DNA of 12,118 nucleotides, taken from DATAYF01 sp036272735. GTDB taxonomy: Bacteria; Chloroflexota; Ktedonobacteria; Ktedonobacterales; Ktedonobacteraceae. Of the stretch, positions 7,114 to 12,118 are shown piece by piece; the stretch's first letter is position 1, and every line of letters starts with the position of its first letter. The DNA lies in the NCBI GenBank assembly GCA_036272735.1, contig DATAYF010000456.1:1-12118 (forward strand), written 5' to 3'. The notes under the pieces were generated by a model. It was not told the origin of the DNA and ran no database searches. It saw only the letters and a list, made by a program, of their open reading frames with translations. Made by a program: the position numbers and the translations under genes.

Positions 7114-8277
7114 ATGCGAACCAAATTTTGCAGCACTTTTTTAGGAGCCTCCCTTGCTTGTCTTTGCTTGTTGCTCCTTACACCACTGACCAGCTATGCG
7201 GATGGTGGCGCACCCAACCGGGCGTATATAGCCGGAACCACGAATGGCGTCAGCGTGATTGATATCACTCGGCAACAGATGCTGAGCAGCTTTCCAGCAC
7301 AAGGTGATCCTCACGAGGTGCTCTTGAGTTTGGATGGACGCTTTCTGTATGTGACGCAACCGCAGCAGGGGGATCTGGCTCTCCTGTCGGCGGCAACAGG
7401 TGCGACCATCTGCAAAGCAGCGTTACCCGGTCAACCAACGTTGCTCGCTCTCGACACCAATTCGAGTACCCTCTATGTAGCAGGCAATGGTAGTTCCAGT
7501 GTGAGTGCGATTGACCCAGGCACATGTCACCTCAAACGCACACTGCAGACAGATGGACCTGTCTATGGACTGGCACTAGCGGCCAGTGGAACGACCAACA
7601 CAGGCAGCAGCAGCGACCAAATCTGGGTGGCTACCACTACCCACCTTGAGATCTTTCGTGAGAGCGATGCCCACAAGATCAGCAGCATAGTGGCGCCTGG
7701 GGAGCCGCATTATCTCTCCATCCCGCCAGGGTCAGCCGCGTACCTCACGACGCGGCAGGGCAGTGTGGTAGCCGTCGGTCTGACCACACATGAGATCACG
7801 CCTCTCCTGGCTGGCGGAACCTATGGGCCAATGGACTTTGATGAACAGACCGGAGAGATTTTTGTCCCAGACGCTCGTCACCATCAACTTGATGTGCTGG
7901 CTCCGATCACTCCTGGCTTTCCTCCTCCCAAAGAGCCTGAGCGGACTATCGCACTTGCGTCAGCACCCAACTCGGTTGCGATCACCAGTGACGGTCAGTT
8001 CGGCTTCATTGCCATGCAAGGAGGGTTCGTCGCCATGCTCGATATTCCAGGGCGACAGCTGGTGACGACGTTCCATGTGGGAGGCAATCCTCAATTCATC
8101 ATTACAGGCTTAAATCCACCGGTCATTGGCACAACGCCCCAGCAGGCCACTCTTGTAAGCTGGTTTCTCCCTCTCGCAGCCTATATCTTCATTGGAATGC
8201 TGTTCATTGTCCCCATCCTGGTATTGAGGAGACGTCCCACCACAGCACGGATGAAGAAGGAGCAGAAGCATGGATAG
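7114..8277 (+). CDS. YVTN-type beta-propeller protein, secreted, C-terminally membrane anchored
   Basis: A 387-residue protein with a Sec signal peptide (cleavage likely after SYA, residue 29) and repeated propeller blades. Recognisable blade motifs include NGVSVIDI-TRQQ, DGRFLYVT, SSTLYVAGNGSSSVSAIDP, NSVAITSDGQFGFIA and GGFVAMLDI-PGRQ, which fit the YVTN/lactonase-like beta-propeller class. A hydrophobic helix at about 347-370, followed by RRR and a Lys/Arg-rich tail, anchors it with the propeller outside and the tail inside. Such propellers commonly bind proteins or surface ligands; no active site can be named. It begins 24 nt after the BNR lipoprotein and its last codons overlap the start of the sigma-factor stub (ATGGATAG, 8 nt), so it is part of the same operon. 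The ribosome site is weak. Confidence 0.9.
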   Translation: MRTKFCSTFLGASLACLCLLLLTPLTSYADGGAPNRAYIAGTTNGVSVIDITRQQMLSSFPAQGDPHEVLLSLDGRFLYVTQPQQGDLALLSAATGATICKAALPGQPTLLALDTNSSTLYVAGNGSSSVSAIDPGTCHLKRTLQTDGPVYGLALAASGTTNTGSSSDQIWVATTTHLEIFRESDAHKISSIVAPGEPHYLSIPPGSAAYLTTRQGSVVAVGLTTHEITPLLAGGTYGPMDFDEQTGEIFVPDARHHQLDVLAPITPGFPPPKEPERTIALASAPNSVAITSDGQFGFIAMQGGFVAMLDIPGRQLVTTFHVGGNPQFIITGLNPPVIGTTPQQATLVSWFLPLAAYIFIGMLFIVPILVLRRRPTTARMKKEQKHG

Positions 8278-8440
8278 GAGTGCTTCTCAACCAGAAAATG
8301 ATAGCGTGTTGATCGAGGGAGCCTTTCTCGGTTATCAGGCGGCATTCGAAAGCCTGGTCAATCGTTATCACCCGCTCCTCCTCACAAACGCGAGGAGGTA
8401 TGAGCGGAGCAACCACTCGAAAACAAGCAGTTCTGTGAAG
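8270..8440 (+). pseudogene. 5' stub of an ECF-type sigma factor
   Basis: The first 35 or so codons read DSVLIEGAFLGYQAAFESLVNRYHPLL. This is the beginning of region 2 of extracytoplasmic-function sigma factors, whose usual pattern is D..L...A..GD..AFE.LV.RY...L. After about codon 40 the similarity ends (NARRYERSNHSK), and regions 2.3-4 are missing. A 7-bp stem (CCTCCTC 8377-8383 / GAGGAGG 8392-8398) sits at the breakpoint. The start codon overlaps the stop of the propeller gene, implying that an intact version would have been translationally coupled to it. The frame stays open into the next gene, so a fused read-through product of 219 residues is formally possible, but I infer a deletion relic. 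The right boundary is approximate. Confidence 0.6.
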
Positions 8441-8485
8441 GTCATTCTCTTTCTTGTAAGGAAACGTTCCCTGGAAAGGAGTCAC

Positions 8486-8929
8486 ATGATGGAACACGTA
8501 CACGAACATTCCCAGCAGCAAACAAACAGCCATACCCTCACCTTTCGCGATGGGATGGCTATCGCCATCAACTTTGGTGGGAGTCCTACGCTGTTCCTCA
8601 GTTTCATCTTCTGGGCAGTAGCGACAGCCTTTCCCCAAGCAGGCCCATTATCCAGTATCATGGCATTCCTGATCACCTTGCTGCTCTCATTGCTCGGGGT
8701 CATCTTAGTTGTCCGCCATGTCGATATATATGTGCTCAGCCTAAGGAAATATACGGATTCCACTGTTGATGAACTACTGATGGCTTCCATCGGAACAGGG
8801 ATAGTCTGTCTTTTCTTAGCAGTCAGCATAGTGCTCTGTCTTTCAATGGCGAGTACTCTTGAAGGATGGCACTATACATTGATCATTATGGAAATCGCGC
8901 TTGTTGGGTATCAGGTATGTATCATATAG
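8486..8929 (+). CDS. Small membrane protein with His-rich N-terminus, unknown function
   Basis: Starting at ATG 8486 (AAAGGAG about 5 nt upstream), this gives 147 residues. The N-terminal 16 residues contain four histidines (H4, H6, H8, H16) in MMEHVHEHSQQQTNSH. Four hydrophobic helices follow, roughly at 35-55, 58-78, 98-120 and 126-145, with a charged loop RKYTDSTVDE between the second and third. No family is recognised. The His cluster might bind a metal (inference). The frame is open upstream through the sigma stub to 8270, but the strong ribosome site and the lack of sigma sequence in this part argue for an independent gene. It is the last gene in the rightward run before the tnpB element. 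Confidence 0.7.
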   Translation: MMEHVHEHSQQQTNSHTLTFRDGMAIAINFGGSPTLFLSFIFWAVATAFPQAGPLSSIMAFLITLLLSLLGVILVVRHVDIYVLSLRKYTDSTVDELLMASIGTGIVCLFLAVSIVLCLSMASTLEGWHYTLIIMEIALVGYQVCII

Positions 8930-8979
8930 CAGACACAATGCCAACCTGAAACTCATCCTTTTTCGGAACCCTTCACAAA

Positions 8980-9027
8980 AACGGGTCAGGATACCCCCGT
9001 CATTCATGCGGGGGAGGAATGGCCGTT
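8980..9027. repeat. Hairpin at the probable left end of the tnpB element
   Basis: CCCCCG (8994-8999), bulged T, CAT, TC, ATG, CGGGGG (9009-9014) forms a strong stem-loop. Outside it AACGG (8980-8984) and CCGTT (9023-9027) can extend the structure. The outer stem and bulged T are identical to the right-end hairpin at 10457-10477, while the inner pairs differ (CAT/ATG versus GC/GC). It is either the element's left end or the right end of another lost copy. Confidence 0.6.
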
Positions 9028-9087
9028 CCTTATGTGGAGCTGGGGATGAGTAGCCAAACGTTTGTTCGTTCAACATTTCCCTCTTCC

Positions 9088-9116
9088 TTGACAATGCTGT
9101 GAAACGATGATAGAGT
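9088..9116 (+). promoter_or_regulatory. Strong sigma70-type promoter of tnpB, nearly leaderless
   Basis: A perfect -35 TTGACA (9088-9093) is followed at exactly 17 bases by TAGAGT (9111-9116, four of six consensus bases). Transcription would start around 9122-9124, that is at the tnpB ATG (9124). This explains why no Shine-Dalgarno sequence precedes tnpB. Confidence 0.6.
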
Positions 9117-9123
9117 TTAATAT

Positions 9124-10481
9124 ATGGAAACGGTTATTACAGTAAAGATCAAACTGCATGCGACACCAGAACAGTTTACCGCATTGCGTGCAACGCAGCT
9201 GGCATATCGTGACGCACTCAATTCTGTGAGTCAGTACGCCTTTGCGCATGACAAAATGAGCAATAAGGCCAAACTGCAAGATGGCACCTATGACGAGGTA
9301 CGCGCCCGTTTTCATCTGCCCTCGCAAATGGCCTGCCCGGTCCCTCGTCAAGTCGGCGCAACAGACATCGGTCTCTGGGAAAAAGTGAGGCAAAATGCCG
9401 CAGCACGCCAGGCCGGACACACCAAGAAGCGCTACAAAGCACTGGACCAGGCCCTCAGGTATGTATCCCCTCCGTTGACCTCCCAGGATCGCAAGGACTA
9501 CACCTTGAAAAAAGACCAGCAGGTGAGCGTCCTGACGCTGAATGGGCGCGTCATTGTTCCCTATACCGGATATGCCGCGCATGTGGTGCTCCTTCAGAAA
9601 GGCGAGCAAAAAGACAAGGGACTTGGCGCGGCCAATCTGTGGTATGACAAACCGCATAAGCAATTTTACCTGCTGGTCTCCCTGGAAGTCGAGACGGCTG
9701 ACCCTACGCCAGAAACGCATACGAGGGTCGTTGGTGTCGACGTCGGTATCCGCTATGTGGCGGTTGCCTCGACGACTCAAGGGAAGCAATCCTTTTACTC
9801 GGGGAAACGGGTTGTTTCCCAGGCCAACCATTACGCGAGACTGAGAAAGCGTCTGCAAAAAAAAGGCACTCGTTCGGCCACCCGTCGTTTGGTGGTCATC
9901 AGTGGACGAGAGAGACGGTTGAAGCAAGATGCCAATCATCGAGTCTCCAAACACATCGTTGACCAGCATCCCCATTCCCTCATCGGCTTGGAGCATTTGA
10001 CAGACATGCCTGAGCGGACCACACGGCGCACGCACAAACGCAAGAAGGATGGCAAAGGTCTTGAGCGTGTTTCGGTGAAGCAACGCAAGGCAACCGGACC
10101 TACTCGCAGTGGTCGTGGGCTTCGTTGCACACCATGATCGCCTATAAGGCCTTGTTGGCCGGATCGATGGCCATCAAGATAGACGCCCATTCCACGAGCA
10201 AAGCGTGCCCGGTCTGTGGCCATCGCTCTGATGCGAATCGGCCCAAGCACGGCTTGCTCTTCGTCTGTCAAAACTGTCATTACACTCTCCATGCGGATCT
10301 GGTTGGTGCCAGAAACGTGGCGATGCGAACGTTGCTCGTCCGGCAAGACTGGGCGAGTACGGGGCAGTTGTCGGTTGCCCCTGATGTGTCGAGTGTCGAA
10401 ATCAAAGCTGCACGCCTTCAGCGGTATGCAGAGTTGCGATGGAGCTTAGACACAAGCCCCCGTGCTTCAGCCGGGGGGTGA
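9124..10481 (+). pseudogene. tnpB: TnpB RNA-guided nuclease (IS605 OrfB family), one frameshift
   Basis: Two frames together give a full-length TnpB of about 450 residues. The first (9124 to about 10097) contains the N-terminal OrfB helix-turn-helix region and the RuvC motifs VVGVDVGIRYVAVAS (D206) and LIGLEHLTDM (E290). One base is lost near 10096-10098. The frame continues in phase with 10098 as TYSQWSWASLHTMIAYKA, the zinc ribbon CPVCG...CQNCH and HADLVGARNVA, whose D (codon at 10296) is the third catalytic acid. It stops with TGA at 10479-10481. All three RuvC acids and all four zinc cysteines are present, so the damage looks recent, unless the shift is programmed or a sequencing error. 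Without correction, the first frame ends at 10137 without the third acid. TnpB cuts DNA next to a short target motif using RNA from the element's right end. Confidence 0.88.
10457..10478 (+). ncRNA. Right-end hairpin / omegaRNA scaffold end of the second tnpB
   Basis: CCCCCG (10457-10462), bulged T, GC, loop TTCA, GC, CGGGGG (10472-10477) folds at the very 3' end of tnpB and overlaps its last codons. In related elements the omegaRNA ends just after such right-end structures, with the guide copied from the flank; here that would begin shortly after 10480 (inference). Confidence 0.6.
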
Positions 10482-10538
10482 CTGACAAAGAATGAAACCG
10501 TTATAGGCGTCACATTGAGTAAAAGCAAGGAGATATTC

Positions 10539-10778
10539 ATGTATCCACATGAGCAATCAGACACACCTTATGAGAGCTTTGCACGATCCGAATTACCTAC
10601 CTCTGACAAGGATATCTACCAATCGAAGTCCCCTGCACACAGGACGGTGCAGTTATGCACAGATAAAAGAAACAAGCAGAACGAGCATCACACCAAATAC
10701 GCTATGAGGGTGAATCCAGAGCGGCTCGTACCAGGCTGGAGAGAAGCAACGCAAAAGATCTCGGAAAGAGGGACGAAA
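10539..10778 (+). other. In-frame 80-codon stub with strong ribosome site, upstream of the lipoprotein
   Basis: ATG 10539 has a near-ideal Shine-Dalgarno sequence (AAGGAG at 10527-10532, 6-nt spacer). The 80 codons that follow are hydrophilic and charged (MYPHEQSDTPYESFARSE at the start) and run without a stop straight into the lipoprotein gene. No domain is recognised. It could be the 5' remnant of another gene cut short by deletion, or a real N-terminal cytoplasmic extension that would turn the lipoprotein signal into an internal anchor. Reading from 10539 would give one 233-residue protein. Confidence 0.45.
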
Positions 10779-11240
10779 ATGATCGTAATCCAGCGATTGG
10801 CAACATTCAGGAGGATGGCGCTTGCACTCGGATTCGTTGTCGTGCTTTGTGCTGCTTGTGGTGGAGGTGTCAGTCCCCAGGTGCACTCGCCACATGCTAC
10901 GCCATCATCATCCTATTCGACCTCGATCAAAACGTCTGATGGCATGTTTTCAATCGCGTTCACTCTCACACCAGATCGATTGGGGACGAATACTTTTCTT
11001 GTGGATGTGGAAGACGCTCGCAGTACAAAGCCGGCAACCAATGTGACTGTTCAGCTTTCCACGACGCATCTCGATATGAACATGGGGACCGACATTGTCA
11101 ATCTCCAACCCAATGGCAATGGTCATTTCAGTGCTCAAGGTGAGCTTGTAATGAGCGGCCACTGGGAGATCCATATTCTGTTACGCGCCCCTGATCACAC
11201 GCTTCACGAAGCAAAAGTACGATTGTACGCGTCTGCATAG
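10779..11240 (+). CDS. Lipoprotein with YtkA-like domain
   Basis: Starting at ATG 10779 (GAGGG about 8 nt upstream) the 153-residue product begins with a basic N-region and a hydrophobic core, ending CAAC (C27) followed by GGG. This is a lipobox whose -3 position is an unusual Cys. After a Ser/Pro-rich linker, residues 52-150 match the YtkA-like pattern: DGMFSIAFTLTPDRLGTNTFLV, V-x-V-Q-L, the Met/His motif HLDMNMGTD (H97, M100, M102), L-x-x-x-G-x-G-x-F, then G-x-L-V-M-S-G-H-W-E-I-H-I-L. Domains of this kind sit outside the membrane and often accompany copper export or oxidase-assembly genes (family knowledge). The H/M residues would suit copper binding (inference). It is the second protein of this fold type in the window, now separated from the first by the tnpB element. 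Confidence 0.82.
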   Translation: MIVIQRLATFRRMALALGFVVVLCAACGGGVSPQVHSPHATPSSSYSTSIKTSDGMFSIAFTLTPDRLGTNTFLVDVEDARSTKPATNVTVQLSTTHLDMNMGTDIVNLQPNGNGHFSAQGELVMSGHWEIHILLRAPDHTLHEAKVRLYASA

Positions 11241-11498
11241 GGCCACTGGCCACTCAGACTGAAACAACATCTTGGCACGAAGTCAGGCTTCTGTTATCCT
11301 TCTCCAGATAAGAGATTTGAAAGGGAAGCCTCAACTGGTAGTTTCCCTGAAAACTTGCTCACTGGGTGAGCATAAACTGGGCAAAGCGAGCAACAATTCG
11401 AGGAAATTTCTTTCCCTGAAAATGTCCTTGAATTGTATGTTTCCCCTAGAGGTCAGAAGAAAACATTGAGGAGTTAATCTCCTCGTGGTAAATGACCT

Positions 11499-11646
11499 AC
11501 CATGTGGTTCTGTCTCACTCTTGGTGATAAAAGCTCATCAGCAGGGCATGTGAAAATTGTTCATCCGCTTCAGGAGCCCTCTCCCAAAACCTCTCCATGG
11601 CTCTGCAATTCCTGAATCACCAAGAGTGAGCCAGACTCACCATGTG
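11499..11646. mobile_element. MITE-like element, 132 bp, with 8-bp direct repeats
   Basis: Bases 11509-11527 (tctgtctcactcttggtga) are an inverted copy of 11617-11635 with one mismatch. The inverted arms extend with gaps to about 11507 and 11638. Immediately outside lies the same 8-mer ACCATGTG on both sides (11499-11506 and 11639-11646), as expected for a target duplication. The 132-bp core encodes nothing. The outer bases GGTTCTGT recall IS6-family ends, a family that duplicates 8 bp, so the element may have been moved in trans by such a transposase (inference). Confidence 0.65.
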
Positions 11647-11654
11647 AGCAACTT

Positions 11655-11694
11655 TTGCCCTCAAACATGAGCAGTTGCCCTCAATCTTGAGCAG
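11655..11694. repeat. Two tandem 20-bp dyad repeats (iteron-like)
   Basis: Bases 11655-11674 and 11675-11694 are directly adjacent 20-mers (TTGCCCTCAA..., ending TGAGCAG) that differ at two positions. Each contains a dyad, CTCAAACATGAG or the perfect CTCAATCTTGAG. A partial third copy (TGTGAGCAAC) precedes them. They could be protein-binding iterons, or the multiple end repeats of a decayed IS21-like element. Confidence 0.6.
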
Positions 11695-12035
11695 CACAAC
11701 CGTTGATCGAATTGAAAGCCCCTCTAGAAGCGAATCGCCACGTACTGTTTTTGTAAATTCAGTGCTCATTATTTGGGGCTCTAACATAATACCCCCTCTA
11801 AATTCCGTTAAGGATACGCTGGTTGTTCCTGCTTACAAAAAACCTCTCCTGTGAGTGTCAGATACTCATCTCACCTCTCAGGAAATGACACTTTGATTAT
11901 GATACGTTTTTTGACACTCTTCCAATCACGATGCTCATGCTCGCGGAGGCGAGGCGCTTCCCTGCTAGAAAAGTTGCACAGTGAGTGCCATTAAACGGTC
12001 GATTTCGAGATACTACCATCATGAAGGATGGAGGC

Positions 12036-12053
12036 AGCGGTTGCCGCTTTTTT
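12036..12053 (+). terminator. Intrinsic terminator without an upstream gene
   Basis: AGCGG (12036-12040), loop TTG, CCGCT (12044-12048), running into a tract of six Ts (12048-12053). Just upstream CCATC (12017-12021) and GATGG (12027-12031) form a second small stem. The nearest rightward gene ends about 800 bases earlier, so it may end a small RNA, or be the end of a long 3' leader. Confidence 0.55.
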
Positions 12054-12118
12054 CTGATGAGGAGGGAATGAGAGAATAGTGAAAATCATACTACGCCTAT
12101 TTCTGATGAGAGAAAAGG

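Larger units (their letters stand above)
8980..10490 (+). mobile_element. IS200/IS605-type element with tnpB only (ends approximate)
   Basis: A single frameshifted tnpB gene is bracketed by related C5G/CG5 hairpins at 8994-9014 and 10457-10477. No tnpA (Y1 transposase) is present, as in many tnpB-only elements that are mobilised in trans or are relics. These elements lack terminal inverted repeats and make no target duplication, so the exact ends cannot be set from this sequence alone. It sits between the small membrane gene and the stub/lipoprotein pair, possibly splitting an older gene cluster. Confidence 0.65.
11241..12118. other. Long gene-poor stretch with repeats
   Basis: No convincing coding region is seen on either strand. 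Beyond the items listed separately it contains two copies of TTTCCCTGAAAA (11342-11353 and 11411-11422). There is a small perfect hairpin TGCTCAC-TGG-GTGAGCA (11356-11372) and a GAGGAG/CTCCTC stem around 11468-11484. TGACACT occurs at 11886 and 11912, with its complement at 11854-11860. The picture is of decayed or regulatory DNA rather than a lost gene that I can name. Confidence 0.6.

Noticed and set aside
9070..10083. Long open frame of 337 codons on the minus strand opposite tnpB
   Set aside because: It is the complement of a gene with clear RuvC and zinc motifs, has no recognisable domain and no ribosome site; a shadow frame.
11272..11469. 65-codon open frame after the YtkA-like lipoprotein
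   Set aside because: No ribosome site, no domain, and it contains repeated TTTCCCTGAAAA and a hairpin, so it looks like non-coding DNA.
603..11684. Shared 12-mer GTTGCCCTCAAT at about 604-615 and 11674-11685
   Set aside because: Flanks do not match, and a 12-base match between two places in 12 kb is expected by chance.
11499..11700. CRISPR array
   Set aside because: Only two contiguous 20-bp repeats with no spacers between them and no cas genes in the window.

Overview
The window (about 12.1 kb, moderate GC) looks like accessory chromosomal DNA of a large-genome soil bacterium. Tentatively it is a member of the Ktedonobacteria (Chloroflexota). This rests on the mix of tnpB relics, a group II intron fragment, many lineage-looking envelope proteins and two beta-propeller proteins; no marker gene here proves the taxonomy.

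Left part (1-1560) is a graveyard of broken elements. A zinc-independent medium-chain dehydrogenase/quinone oxidoreductase gene enters from the left edge and is cut off after its nucleotide-binding motif. It is followed by a perfect 19-bp inverted repeat, a stretch whose core is a textbook 34-nt group II intron domain V with no reverse transcriptase, and directly after it the frameshifted C-terminal end of a TnpB (IS200/IS605 OrfB) gene with its right-end hairpin.

Centre (1574-8929) is the coherent part. A two-component system (OmpR/PhoB-type regulator followed 3 nt later by its histidine kinase) is read leftwards. Divergent from it is a rightward run of envelope genes: a multi-pass membrane protein carrying a duplicated W-H-T..G.D.T...P.H motif, a membrane-anchored FixH/YtkA-like protein, a BNR/Asp-box beta-propeller lipoprotein, a YVTN-type beta-propeller with a C-terminal membrane anchor, the 5' stub of an ECF sigma factor, and a small membrane protein with a His-rich N-terminus. 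All intact products of the run are predicted to sit in or outside the cytoplasmic membrane. The divergent two-component system is the obvious candidate regulator. FixH/YtkA-like domains and the His/Met-rich motifs suggest, but do not prove, a metal (copper?) or respiratory-complex role.

Right part (8930-12118): a tnpB element of a second subfamily with a consensus-like promoter that makes it almost leaderless, one frameshift, and a right-end/omegaRNA-type hairpin. Then comes a lipoprotein with a second YtkA-like domain, preceded by an in-frame 80-codon stub with its own strong Shine-Dalgarno sequence. The final 880 bases have no convincing gene. They hold a 132-bp MITE-like element with 8-bp direct repeats, two tandem 20-bp dyad repeats and an orphan intrinsic terminator that may end a small RNA.
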